From Bacteroidota bacterium (lineage in GTDB: Bacteria; Bacteroidota; Bacteroidia; Chitinophagales; Chitinophagaceae), in contig JAFEAF010000019.1 in assembly GCA_018266555.1 (NCBI GenBank), forward strand, positions 124,001 to 188,000: a stretch of DNA of 64,000 nt, in the 5' to 3' direction. The position numbers and the translations under genes are program-made. Every line of letters starts with the position of its first letter. The stretch's first letter is position 1. Below the pieces are notes generated by a model. That model saw only the letters and a program-made list of their open reading frames with translations, was not told the DNA's origin and ran no database searches. This document shows positions 18,250 through 26,999 of this stretch, piece after piece.

Positions 18250-19197
18250 ATGAAAAATATAAAGCTTATTGAAGTGCCGTCTGAAATTGGAGCCGGAACC
18301 CGGGGTGCCAGTCTGGGTATTGAAGCTATCAAAATAGCTGCACTGGATTTCATGAGCAATTTTTTTATTCATTTCCCATCAGAAAAAATCCCCACAGAAA
18401 ATAAGCTATTGTATGAACCTATTGAATCCCCTTATGCCAAACGCATCAAAGGTATTGCAACCATGTATGAACGGGTGAGCAAATCGGTAAGCGATACACT
18501 TAAAAATAATTTTTTCCCTGTGGTTCTCAGTGGTGATCATAGTACAGCCGGTGCTACCATTGCAGGAATTAAAATGGCAAAACCAAAAAGCCGGCTAGGT
18601 GTTATTTGGATTGATGCCCATGCAGATCTTCATACGCCATACACCACCCCATCCGGCAATGTTCACGGAATGTCCATGGCCATTGCTATCAATGAAAACA
18701 ACCAGGATTGTGCTGTTCACATGGTAGATGAAGAAACCGAAAAATACTGGAACCAGCTTAAAAACACTGGTAAGCTTGCTCCCAAAGTGTTGCCCGAGGA
18801 TGTCGTGTATATTTCACTTCGTGATTTTGAAAAAGAAGAAAAATACCTGATTGATAAATACGGGATGCAGGTATTTACCACCAAAGAAGTTCGGAACAAT
18901 GGCCCTGAAAATATTGTCCGTGCTACGATGCGTCACCTCGCCCATTGCACTGATATTTATATTTCATTTGATGTAGATAGCCTTGATTCCTCCATTTCAA
19001 AAGGAACAGGTACTCCGGTGAGCAATGGATTGCGTGAACGGGAAGCAGAGGATCTAATCAGCAAATTCATGTACAACCGGAAAGTTTGTTGTTTTGAAAT
19101 CACGGAAGTAAACCCCACTCTCGATAAAGAAAACCTGATGGCAGAAATAGCTTTTAATATTTTACAGCGGAGTATAAATATCCTGATGATGAATTAA
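18250..19197 (+). CDS. Arginase/agmatinase/formiminoglutamase family enzyme
   Basis: 315 residues of the ureohydrolase family. All manganese-binding motifs are present: GDHS near residue 97, IDAHADLHTP near 122-131 and SFDVDSLDSS near 239-248, followed by GTGTPVSNGLREREA and CFEITEVNP. The general layout (GDHSTAGATIAGI; DAHADLHTP...GNVHGMS) fits true arginase, which cleaves arginine to ornithine and urea, better than agmatinase. No ornithine transaminase or urease genes are adjacent. Substrate is inferred, not proven. Confidence 0.85.
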   Translation: MKNIKLIEVPSEIGAGTRGASLGIEAIKIAALDFMSNFFIHFPSEKIPTENKLLYEPIESPYAKRIKGIATMYERVSKSVSDTLKNNFFPVVLSGDHSTAGATIAGIKMAKPKSRLGVIWIDAHADLHTPYTTPSGNVHGMSMAIAINENNQDCAVHMVDEETEKYWNQLKNTGKLAPKVLPEDVVYISLRDFEKEEKYLIDKYGMQVFTTKEVRNNGPENIVRATMRHLAHCTDIYISFDVDSLDSSISKGTGTPVSNGLREREAEDLISKFMYNRKVCCFEITEVNPTLDKENLMAEIAFNILQRSINILMMN

Positions 19198-19217
19198 AAT
19201 GTTAGTACATGTTCAAA

Positions 19218-20105
19218 TCATTCAAGAGTCTTTTTCAATCCTTCATTAAAACCAATAGGGGAAAAATCAAGTTCCCTTCTTGCTTTTTCAATTTTAAACC
19301 CCGTTTTTTTCGGACGAGCTGCGGGTTGTGAAAATTCGGATGCTGTTACATGTCTTAATTGTGAACTGTCCGCATTCAGGTATGCTGCTACCCGTAATGC
19401 CATTTGATATGGAGTCAGTATGTCAGTACCTGACAAATGATAAATACCAATTGCTTTTTTTCTGATTATAGAAATAATTCCTGAACAAAGGTCTTCTACA
19501 TAGGTAGGTGTACGAAACTGGTCATTAAATATCTGGTAACTCTCCCCTTTCAGTAGTTTTTCTTTTATCAATTCAGGAAAACTAGCTCTGCCGGAATGCG
19601 TTTTTCCATACACTGTAATGGTACGTACAATTGTCCAATCATGTTCATATTCTTTCACGGCATCTTCAGCTTCCAATTTAGTTTTTCCATAATAGTTTAC
19701 TGGATTTACAACATCATCTTCTGCATACATTCCTTTTTCTCCATCAAATACAAAATCAGTGGAAAGAAATATAAAATGACTTTTGTATTCAGCGGCATTC
19801 AGTAATACGGAAAGAGTCCCTTCTACATTTACCAGGTATGCTTCCCATTTCTTCAACTCGCATTCATCCGGCTTACTCATTGCCCCGGAATGAATCACCA
19901 CATCTGGATTTATTTCTTTAAATACATCCTGCACCCGGAATGGATCTGTAAAATCCATCTCACGATAAATAAAATTTGAATGATAAGAAAAAGGGAGCCG
20001 GCCATCACCTTTACCCGTAGCAATTACATATATACCTTTTTCGAGTAACTGCTTTACCAGGTAATATCCTAAAAAACCATTGGCGCCTGTGATGAGAATT
20101 TTCAT
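19218..20105 (-). CDS. RmlD-like SDR sugar-nucleotide reductase
   Basis: 295 residues of the extended SDR family, RmlD subgroup. The NAD(P)-binding loop ITGANGFLGYYL is at residues 4-15, the active site shows STDFVFDGEKG and YYGKTKLEAE (Tyr-x3-Lys), and PTYVEDLCSGI is the usual C-terminal substrate-domain motif. It resembles dTDP-4-dehydrorhamnose reductase, but no rmlABC genes are nearby, so the nucleotide sugar is uncertain. It converges with the arginase-family gene. Confidence 0.8.
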   Translation of the reverse strand: MKILITGANGFLGYYLVKQLLEKGIYVIATGKGDGRLPFSYHSNFIYREMDFTDPFRVQDVFKEINPDVVIHSGAMSKPDECELKKWEAYLVNVEGTLSVLLNAAEYKSHFIFLSTDFVFDGEKGMYAEDDVVNPVNYYGKTKLEAEDAVKEYEHDWTIVRTITVYGKTHSGRASFPELIKEKLLKGESYQIFNDQFRTPTYVEDLCSGIISIIRKKAIGIYHLSGTDILTPYQMALRVAAYLNADSSQLRHVTASEFSQPAARPKKTGFKIEKARRELDFSPIGFNEGLKKTLE

Positions 20106-20288
20106 ACAAAAAATGGATCGTAATAATTAATTAACATACTACGATACTACAACTTTAAATCCTAATTCACAGCAAAAAGCACATTGCAATTTCAAGATCA
20201 AAAATTACTAGTCATTAGGGTTTAAAAAAACTATAAAAAGGATTTCTGCGAAATACTAACAGGTGGTAGTGTGTCTTTAATACGCATT

Positions 20289-20314
20289 CCCTGCAAAACC
20301 TTACTTTTGCGGGG
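20289..20314 (+). promoter_or_regulatory. pfkA -7 element inside a 10-bp inverted repeat
   Basis: TACTTTTG (20302-20309) is an exact TAnnTTTG -7 element. It overlaps the inverted repeat CCCTGCAAAA / TTTTGCGGGG (20289-20298 and 20305-20314, 6-base spacer, one G-T pair). A protein bound to the repeat would cover the -7 region. No good -33 TTTG is seen at the optimal distance. Confidence 0.45.
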
Positions 20315-20342
20315 CATTTGAAATGAAGAACGTTTATTATTA

Positions 20343-21326
20343 ATGGAAAATAAAGTATCAAAGATAGGCATACTTACGTCCGGTGGTGATGCTCCGGGTA
20401 TGAATGCCGCTATTCGTGCTGTAGTTCGTACAGCAATATATAATGGACTTGAAGTAAATGGAATTCTGCGTGGATACCAGGGCCTCATTGAAGATGACAT
20501 TTACTGGATGGAATCCCGCTCTGTTGCCAACATTATACAACGGGGAGGTACTATTCTAAAAACAGCCCGCTGTAAAGAATTTTATGAGTATGAAGGAAGA
20601 AAAAAAGCCTATGAGAATCTCAAAAAAAGAGGGATTAATGGGCTTGTAGTCATCGGTGGTGATGGTTCATTCCGCGGCGCCGTTCAGTTTAGCAAAGAAT
20701 TTAATATTCCCTGTGTAGGGCTGGCTGGCACAATTGATAAAGATATTTATGGCACTGATTTTACAATTGGTTTTGATACAGCTGTAAATACAGCCGTACA
20801 GGCTATTGATAAGATTCGTGATACAATGGAAGCTCACGACCGAATTTTTATTATAGAAGTCATGGGCCGGGATGCTGGTTATATTGCGTTACATAGTGGT
20901 ATAGCTACAGGAGCAGAAAATATTCTTATCCCTGAACGCAAAACAGATATTGAAGATATGGTTCACTCGCTGCAGGAAAAGGAGCGCAGAAAAAAACTGG
21001 TGAACCTAATTGTTGTGGCTGAAGGAGATAATTTCGGCGGTGCAGAAGAACTTCATAAGGTGTTGAAAGAACGAATGCCGCAGTTAGAAATACGAATTTG
21101 TATTCTCGGGCATATTCAAAGGGGAGGTTCACCCACCTGCCTCGACCGGTTGATTGCAAGCCGTATGGGTTACCACGCTGTAGAATGCCTGGTACAGGGG
21201 CAGCATAATGTTTTTATTGGCATTTTGAATAATCAAATGAATTATATCCCTTTATCAGAAGCTGTAAAAAGTAAAGGCCATATAAATGAAGAATGGATGA
21301 AGATTGTTAAGATTCTTGCATCCTGA
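20343..21326 (+). CDS. pfkA: ATP-dependent 6-phosphofructokinase
   Basis: 327 residues. It phosphorylates fructose-6-phosphate to the 1,6-bisphosphate in glycolysis. SGGDAPGMNAAIR near residues 12-24 and GGDGS near 102-106 indicate ATP rather than pyrophosphate as donor. The catalytic segment reads GTIDKDIYGTDFTIGFDTA, with Lys where most homologues have Asn (TIDND). EVMGRDAGYIA and LGHIQRGGSP complete the family pattern. Pyruvate kinase follows 61 bases later on the same strand, so the two ends of glycolysis are probably co-transcribed. Confidence 0.95.
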   Translation: MENKVSKIGILTSGGDAPGMNAAIRAVVRTAIYNGLEVNGILRGYQGLIEDDIYWMESRSVANIIQRGGTILKTARCKEFYEYEGRKKAYENLKKRGINGLVVIGGDGSFRGAVQFSKEFNIPCVGLAGTIDKDIYGTDFTIGFDTAVNTAVQAIDKIRDTMEAHDRIFIIEVMGRDAGYIALHSGIATGAENILIPERKTDIEDMVHSLQEKERRKKLVNLIVVAEGDNFGGAEELHKVLKERMPQLEIRICILGHIQRGGSPTCLDRLIASRMGYHAVECLVQGQHNVFIGILNNQMNYIPLSEAVKSKGHINEEWMKIVKILAS

Positions 21327-21387
21327 TTTTTCTTTTTTGTATAATTCTTTAAAATCTAACCTGGATAACACTTCTCAGAAATAAATT

Positions 21388-22878
21388 ATGAGTAAACACG
21401 CAAAAAAATATTATCACGACCAGATGGATAAAGATGCCGGTATCAAACATGCTTTTCACCGGACTAAAATCGTTGCAACTGTGGGGCCGGCCTGTGATAC
21501 TTATGAAAAATTATTAGACCTGGTAAAAGCAGGCGTCAATGTATTTCGTCTGAATTTTTCTCATGGAACACATGAAGATAAAAAAGCGATCATTGAGCAT
21601 ATCAGGCAGATCAATGAGAAAGAACCTTTTAATCTTGCCATTCTGGGAGATCTGCAGGGGCCAAAACTTAGAGTGGGCGAAATTGAAAACGGTTCTATAG
21701 AAATTAGACCGGGGGATATTATCACTTTTACCAATGAAAAGATTGTGGGAAATCATCAACGTATTTATATATCCTATCCCAATCTGCATACCGATATACA
21801 TATTGGTGAAACAATATTGATTGATGACGGCAAACTGGAAGTAAAAGTGATCAAGATTTTAAAGAATAATGATGTACAGGTAGAAGTCACTTTGGGCGGA
21901 ATACTTTCTTCGAAAAAAGGAGTTAACCTGCCTGATACCAAAATTTCTTTACCCGCATTGACCGAGAAGGATCTTGCTGATCTTGACTTTATCATCAATG
22001 AAAAACTGGACTGGGTGGCTTTATCCTTTGTTCGCAGTGTGAAAGATATCATCATACTTCGTAATAAACTCGAGGAAAAGAAAAGCAAAACAAAGATCAT
22101 CGCCAAGATTGAAAAACCAGAAGCATTAAATAACCTGAGAGATATTATTGTTGAGTCCGATGCCATTATGATTGCCCGCGGCGATCTTGGAGTGGAATTG
22201 CCAGTAGAAAAAGTGCCACTGCTTCAAAAACAAATTGTTCGTAAATGTTTACATCGTGCAAAACCGGTCATTGTTGCCACGCAAATGATGGAAAGCATGA
22301 TTGACCGTAATAAACCTAACCGGAGTGAAATTACAGATGTTGCCAATGCAGTTCTGGAGGGTGCAGATGCAGTAATGTTGAGCGCTGAAACTGCCTCAGG
22401 TAAACATCCTACCCTCGTTGTAGAAACAATGTGTAAGATCATTATGGAAGTTGAGAAAACTGATTATCATTATAACCTTGAAGAAGAATTAGCTCCACAA
22501 TCTCACTCTCCTTCTTTTTTGAGCGATGCTATATGTTATAATGCCTGCAAACTGGCTAAAGATGTAAACGCTGAAGCCTTAATAGGAATGACTCAAAGCG
22601 GATATACCGGTTTCATGTTAAGCAGTTATCGTCCAAAATCCCCATTGTATGTATTTACAAAAGAAAAATCTTTGGTAAATCAATTGAGTTTAAGCTGGGG
22701 CGTACGGGCTTTTTATTATGGCGAAGAAGAAAGCCTTGACGATATTATTTTTGACCAGATTGATATTTTAAAACAAAGAGGTTTTATTACAAGTGGTGAT
22801 GTGGTGGTTAGTACAGGCAGCACACCGATAGATCTGCATTTACCCACCAATGCCTTAAAGATTACAAAACTGGATTAA
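21388..22878 (+). CDS. pyk: Pyruvate kinase
   Basis: 496 residues. It converts phosphoenolpyruvate and ADP to pyruvate and ATP. KIVATVGPACDTYEKL and VFRLNFSHG form the start of the barrel, the K-x-E catalytic segment is IIAKIEKPEALNNL, MIARGDLGVELP and the signature ATQMMESMIDRNKPNRSEITDVANA follow, and a C-terminal allosteric domain is complete. An extra ~25 residues precede the usual start. It lies downstream of pfkA without a visible terminator between them. Confidence 0.95.
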   Translation: MSKHAKKYYHDQMDKDAGIKHAFHRTKIVATVGPACDTYEKLLDLVKAGVNVFRLNFSHGTHEDKKAIIEHIRQINEKEPFNLAILGDLQGPKLRVGEIENGSIEIRPGDIITFTNEKIVGNHQRIYISYPNLHTDIHIGETILIDDGKLEVKVIKILKNNDVQVEVTLGGILSSKKGVNLPDTKISLPALTEKDLADLDFIINEKLDWVALSFVRSVKDIIILRNKLEEKKSKTKIIAKIEKPEALNNLRDIIVESDAIMIARGDLGVELPVEKVPLLQKQIVRKCLHRAKPVIVATQMMESMIDRNKPNRSEITDVANAVLEGADAVMLSAETASGKHPTLVVETMCKIIMEVEKTDYHYNLEEELAPQSHSPSFLSDAICYNACKLAKDVNAEALIGMTQSGYTGFMLSSYRPKSPLYVFTKEKSLVNQLSLSWGVRAFYYGEEESLDDIIFDQIDILKQRGFITSGDVVVSTGSTPIDLHLPTNALKITKLD

Positions 22879-22925
22879 TATAAAGCCAATAGGCCGGCAG
22901 CTCCGTTGAAGTCATTTGATTTCAT

Positions 22926-23348
22926 TTATCTCCATAGGCAAAGAATGATAGCGGCAACAATTTGTCCCAATACATGATACATACCATCAATTAAATGAAT
23001 GGAAGTTGGCTTTTTTGTATATAAATAGGAAATACAGATAACCATCCAGGAAAAGCCAATACCAGTGATCAACCCAAGTTTCACCCCGGACATGAAAATG
23101 GTAAGATTTAATTTAACGACTAAAAATGCTAATCCAATTGAAATTACAATGAAGCAGAGAAAAGATGACATCATGATTTTCCCGGCACCTTTTGTTACTT
23201 CAGGATCATTGGTATTGATTTTATGCCCAGCAGCCCATTTGGTTCCAAAAACTCCTTTATTATACCAGATAGCCCCCAGAGAAAAATAAGCAATGGCTGC
23301 TACCAAAACTGCAAGCCAGTTTACATGAGAAAAAATTGAAGTGTCCAT
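22926..23348 (-). CDS. DUF1761 family four-TM membrane protein
   Basis: 140 residues from the ATG at 23348 (a longer frame begins only with TTG). Four hydrophobic segments and the family opening VNWLAVLVAAIAYFSLGAIWY followed by FGTKW mark DUF1761. Function unknown; inner membrane. A terminator just upstream separates it from the sugar-oxidation operon. Confidence 0.82.
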   Translation of the reverse strand: MDTSIFSHVNWLAVLVAAIAYFSLGAIWYNKGVFGTKWAAGHKINTNDPEVTKGAGKIMMSSFLCFIVISIGLAFLVVKLNLTIFMSGVKLGLITGIGFSWMVICISYLYTKKPTSIHLIDGMYHVLGQIVAAIILCLWR

Positions 23349-23384
23349 ATCAGGTTGTTTTAATTTATTATTCAGGAAGCGGCG

Positions 23385-23414
23385 CAAAAAAAGCCGCCAT
23401 AAGTACGGCGGCTT
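23385..23414 (-). terminator. Rho-independent terminator of the DUF1080 operon
   Basis: Read on the minus strand: perfect 8-bp GC-rich stem AAGCCGCC/GGCGGCTT (arms 23407-23414 and 23391-23398, 8-base loop) followed by a T-run. It ends the minus-strand operon 26898-23480. Confidence 0.88.
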
Positions 23415-23479
23415 AAAAATTCCGGAGAAAAGTTACTAATTCTTTTCCTGAATATTTAACTTATTTTAATTTACTCAAC

Positions 23480-24190
23480 TCAAAGCTTCCTGATTTTAAT
23501 ATTCCTGAACCATACTTCATGACCATGATCCTGCAGATCTATATGTCCTTTTTTAAAGGTTCCAAAGCCAGGCATGGTTTTAAATTTACTGTTGGCAATC
23601 ATTTTTTTCCAATTTTCATTCCATAAAGTAGTTGAAGCTGTGCGTATGCCATTGAGAAACATATCAAGTCTGCCATTCACGCATTTTATTTCAGCCTGGT
23701 TCCATGCTCCTACTGCTTTAGGTTTTGAAGTCAATTTTGTACCTATCAGATCATATAAAGCCCCGGCAAGATGATTGGGGTTTTTATTGTCTTCAGCATC
23801 TATATTGTCAAGTACCTGCATTTCAGGGCCCGTTTCCCATGGATATTTATATTTTACTGCGTCTTCATTCACATAAAACATGATACCGCTGTTAGCAGAT
23901 TTTGAAACTTTCCATTCCAATTTTAAATCAAAATTTGAAAATTGCTGATCGGTTACAATGTCATTTCCATCATTAACGGAAGGATCAAAATAAATAGTGC
24001 CTTCCGAAACTTTCCAGCCTTTGCCAACAGGGCCACCCCCGAATTTGTGCCATCCGTTCATGGTGCTACCATCAAATAATAATAGCCAACCTTCTTTTTT
24101 TTCCTGCTTACTTAGTGAATTTACATATTGAGCAGGTAAAGAGATTGATATAATTATCCCACTCACTAACACCAAAGTAATTTTTTTCAT
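23480..24190 (-). CDS. DUF1080 (3-keto-glycoside hydrolase/lyase) exported enzyme
   Basis: 236 residues with a Sec signal peptide (MKKITLVLVSGIIISISLPAQ). The rest is one concanavalin-like sandwich of the PF06439 family: GWLLLFDGSTMNGWHKFGG, a central LKLEWKVSKSANSGIMFYV and the C-terminal GHIDLQDHGHEVWFRNIKIRKL. Members cleave 3-keto-disaccharides or 3-keto-glycosides. It is the last gene of the minus operon, four bases after cytochrome c, and lies near a GMC dehydrogenase that could make the 3-keto substrate. It acts in the periplasm. Confidence 0.86.
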   Translation of the reverse strand: MKKITLVLVSGIIISISLPAQYVNSLSKQEKKEGWLLLFDGSTMNGWHKFGGGPVGKGWKVSEGTIYFDPSVNDGNDIVTDQQFSNFDLKLEWKVSKSANSGIMFYVNEDAVKYKYPWETGPEMQVLDNIDAEDNKNPNHLAGALYDLIGTKLTSKPKAVGAWNQAEIKCVNGRLDMFLNGIRTASTTLWNENWKKMIANSKFKTMPGFGTFKKGHIDLQDHGHEVWFRNIKIRKL

Positions 24191-24194
24191 GAAA

Positions 24195-24617
24195 TTACTT
24201 TTTCAATAAAAATATATACTTCACTATTGCTTCTGCATCTGCTTCGGAAATATTGGGATGTGGTGTCATTGCAACTTGTCCCCATACTCCGGTGCCGCCA
24301 CTGATCACTTTATCAGCAAGATGTTTAACGATTGAATCCCGGTTCGCTATTCCGGCATATTTATCAGCTACATCCCGATAAGGGGGCCCAATTAATTTTT
24401 CATCAATTTTATGACATGTCAAACAATCGTTTTTCGCAATTAACGCCAACCCCTTTTGATAATCCGGATTTGAGCTGAGATCATTTGAATTTGCAGTAGA
24501 TTCAGTGGTGTTACCTGATCCACCGTTTTCTGTTGTTGTGCCATTTTCCTTCGAACTGTTGCTGCCACATGCTGTGAGCAATGCAATTACCAAAATAGAT
24601 ACCAGTATCTTTTTCAT
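24195..24617 (-). CDS. Lipoprotein cytochrome c, class I
   Basis: 140 residues from the ATG at 24617. The signal peptide ends in a lipobox (LLTAC), then a Ser/Thr/Asn/Gly-rich linker of ~35 residues leads to one heme domain with CLTCH and a distal Met in VAMTPHPNIS. It would be anchored at the membrane and take electrons from the GMC/subunit 3 dehydrogenase encoded divergently. The final ISEADAEAIVKYIFLLKK helix is typical of class I cytochromes c, including the c551/c552 type. Confidence 0.9.
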   Translation of the reverse strand: MKKILVSILVIALLTACGSNSSKENGTTTENGGSGNTTESTANSNDLSSNPDYQKGLALIAKNDCLTCHKIDEKLIGPPYRDVADKYAGIANRDSIVKHLADKVISGGTGVWGQVAMTPHPNISEADAEAIVKYIFLLKK

Positions 24618-24659
24618 AAATGTTTTAATTTGTCCCGAAAGGTACAACAGAAAATTGTT

Positions 24660-25715
24660 TTATTGCAATCCTAAAATATTTTTATTCATTTTCTCATCAC
24701 TTATTAATCCGGCAAAATCATCAAATGCTTTTCCAGTTGAATGTATAATATGATCCCTGATAAATATGGCTCCCTCTTTAGCACCATCTTCGGCATTTTT
24801 GATACAACATTCCCATTCCATCACAGCCCAGCCCGGAAAATTGTATTGTGTGAGTTTACTGAAAACACTTTTAAAATTAACTTGTCCGTCACCCAATGAG
24901 CGAAAACGGCCAGCCCGGTCAATCCAACTTTGATAACCTCCGTACACGCCTTGCTTTCCTGTAGGATTAAACTCAGCATCCTTGACATGAAACATCTTAA
25001 TTCGTTCATAATAAATATCAATAAAGGCCAGATAGTCCAGACATTGTAACACGAAATGTGACGGATCATAAAGCAAACAGGCCCTTTTATGGTTGTTTAC
25101 TTTTTCTAAAAACATTTCATATGTAATGCCATCGTGTAAATCTTCGCCCGGATGAATTTCATAACAAAGATCAACTCCGCATTCATCAAAGTAATTCAGT
25201 ACCGGCAACCAGCGTTTTGCCAGTTCATTAAATCCAGTTTCTACAATACCGGCAGGCCGCTGTGGCCATGGATACACTATAGGCCACAGAAATGCACCAC
25301 TAAATGTTGCATGAGCGTTTAATCCTAAATTTTGAGAAGCCCGGGCTGCGTATTTCAATTGCTGTACCGCCCATTCAGTTTTTGCTTTGTTGCTTCCCCG
25401 AACAGATTGTGGGGCAAAACCATCAAACAACTGATCATACGCCGGATGAACGGCTATAAGCTGGCCTTGTAAATGCGTGGACAATTCTGATATTTCCAAA
25501 CCACATTCATTGACAGTCCCTTTCAGTTCATCTGAATAAGTTTTACTTTCAGCTGCTTTTTGAATATCAATACAACGGGAATCCCAGGAAGGAATTTGTA
25601 CAGCAACGAATCCCAGGCTTTTAGCCCACTGACAAATTGATTTCAAATTGTTGTAAGGAGGTTTATCTGCCAGGAACTGGGCTAAAAATATTGCCGGGCC
25701 TTTGATAGTTGTCAT
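24660..25715 (-). CDS. Cytosolic TIM-barrel sugar isomerase/epimerase
   Basis: 351 residues of the xylose-isomerase-like AP endonuclease 2 superfamily (PF01261) without a signal peptide. Metal ligands appear in CYEIHPGEDLHDG, LLYDPSHFVLQ, FHVKDAEF and VMEWECC. It begins 22 bases after the Gfo/Idh gene, so the two are co-expressed. In comparable gene clusters this subfamily works with Gfo/Idh enzymes on keto-sugars or inositol derivatives. The exact substrate is unknown; a role on a 3-keto-sugar product is inferred from neighbours. Confidence 0.82.
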   Translation of the reverse strand: MTTIKGPAIFLAQFLADKPPYNNLKSICQWAKSLGFVAVQIPSWDSRCIDIQKAAESKTYSDELKGTVNECGLEISELSTHLQGQLIAVHPAYDQLFDGFAPQSVRGSNKAKTEWAVQQLKYAARASQNLGLNAHATFSGAFLWPIVYPWPQRPAGIVETGFNELAKRWLPVLNYFDECGVDLCYEIHPGEDLHDGITYEMFLEKVNNHKRACLLYDPSHFVLQCLDYLAFIDIYYERIKMFHVKDAEFNPTGKQGVYGGYQSWIDRAGRFRSLGDGQVNFKSVFSKLTQYNFPGWAVMEWECCIKNAEDGAKEGAIFIRDHIIHSTGKAFDDFAGLISDEKMNKNILGLQ

Positions 25716-25737
25716 TGTTTATTGAATATTTAGTCTG

Positions 25738-26898
25738 TTAAATCTCAAAGTTTTTCCATTTTATATCTGAACTATTTGATGCTACAACATTTTCAATAAA
25801 TGCCATGCCTCTTACTCCCTCTTCTATTCCGGGAAAATCAAGCCACTCGGTTTTTGGTTTTTCATTATTCATTTTTGCAGATACACTCAAGGCAAAATTT
25901 CGATATAAATTTGCAAAAGCTTCCAGATAACCTTCAGGATGTCCTGCAGGTGTTCTGGAATTGTGGCTTGCATAACTATTTAAGTAACCGGAGCCCGTTC
26001 GAAATATTTCTGCCGGTTTATTAAGCCATTTTAAGGTTAAAGTATTTGCATCTTGCTGTTGCCATTCCAGCCCGCCTTTTTCACCATAAACTTTTATTTT
26101 AATATTATTTTCTTCACCGGCTGCAATTTGCGTAGCTGATAAAACTCCAGATGCACCATTATTAAATTTTAACAACACATCACCATCATCATCCAGTTTT
26201 CTTCCGGGAACATAGATATTTAAATTTGCACAGAGATGAGTGACCTGCAGGCCAGAAACATATTCTGCCAGGTTAAAAGCATGTGTCCCGATATCTCCCA
26301 TGGCCCCGGCTGAACCACTTTTTGATGGATCTGTTCTCCAAGATGCCTGCTTCTGGCCGGAACTTTCTACCAAAGTACTTAGCCATCCTTGCGGATATTC
26401 TACATATACTTTTCGAATCTTACCCAACACAGCACTATTTATCATTTGTTTTGCCTGTTTTATCATCGGATACCCGGTATAAGTATGTGTGAGGCAAAAA
26501 TAGTTACCACTTTTTTCAACAGCTTTTTTCAATTGCTTTGCTTCATTCAGATCAAATGTCATAGGTTTATCCAGTATGACATGAAAGCCATTTTCCAATG
26601 CTAGTTTTGCCGGCTCAAAATGAACATGATTCGGAGTAACTATAGATACAAAGTCCATTCTTTTGTTTTCAGGTAAAGCATTTTCACTTCGAATCATTTC
26701 ATTATATGATCCATATACACGATCTTCGGAAAGAAATAAATTGGCACCGGCCTGTTTTGATTTTTCAGGATCGCTGCTGAATGCTCCGCATACTAATTCA
26801 ATCATTCCGTCCATATTGGCTGCAATACGATGTACGGTGCCGATAAATGCACCGGGCCCTCCACCAATCATGCCCATCCTTAATTTTCTTTTTGCCAT
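25738..26898 (-). CDS. Gfo/Idh/MocA family NAD(P)-dependent sugar dehydrogenase
   Basis: 386 residues. The Rossmann loop is GMIGGGPGAFIG (residues ~8-19), DKPMTFDLNEAK carries the conserved (E/D)KP Lys, and GDIGTHAFNLAEYVSG contains the likely catalytic His. No signal peptide, so cytoplasmic. First gene of the minus operon, divergent from the MFS transporter across ~100 bases. It may reduce an imported 3-keto-sugar or oxidise a sugar at C3, both known for this family. Confidence 0.87.
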   Translation of the reverse strand: MAKRKLRMGMIGGGPGAFIGTVHRIAANMDGMIELVCGAFSSDPEKSKQAGANLFLSEDRVYGSYNEMIRSENALPENKRMDFVSIVTPNHVHFEPAKLALENGFHVILDKPMTFDLNEAKQLKKAVEKSGNYFCLTHTYTGYPMIKQAKQMINSAVLGKIRKVYVEYPQGWLSTLVESSGQKQASWRTDPSKSGSAGAMGDIGTHAFNLAEYVSGLQVTHLCANLNIYVPGRKLDDDGDVLLKFNNGASGVLSATQIAAGEENNIKIKVYGEKGGLEWQQQDANTLTLKWLNKPAEIFRTGSGYLNSYASHNSRTPAGHPEGYLEAFANLYRNFALSVSAKMNNEKPKTEWLDFPGIEEGVRGMAFIENVVASNSSDIKWKNFEI

Positions 26899-26999
26899 AG
26901 CAAATGTTTTCGTGGAATAATTTTAAAGTTCCGATACGGAAATGTATTTTTAAAAATAGTACATTTAATTTCTACTTCATTCTTCGCAAAACTAATGAT

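Noticed and set aside
21774..22166. 130-codon minus-strand frame inside pyk
   Set aside because: Shadow of pyruvate kinase; composition follows the antisense of the real gene.
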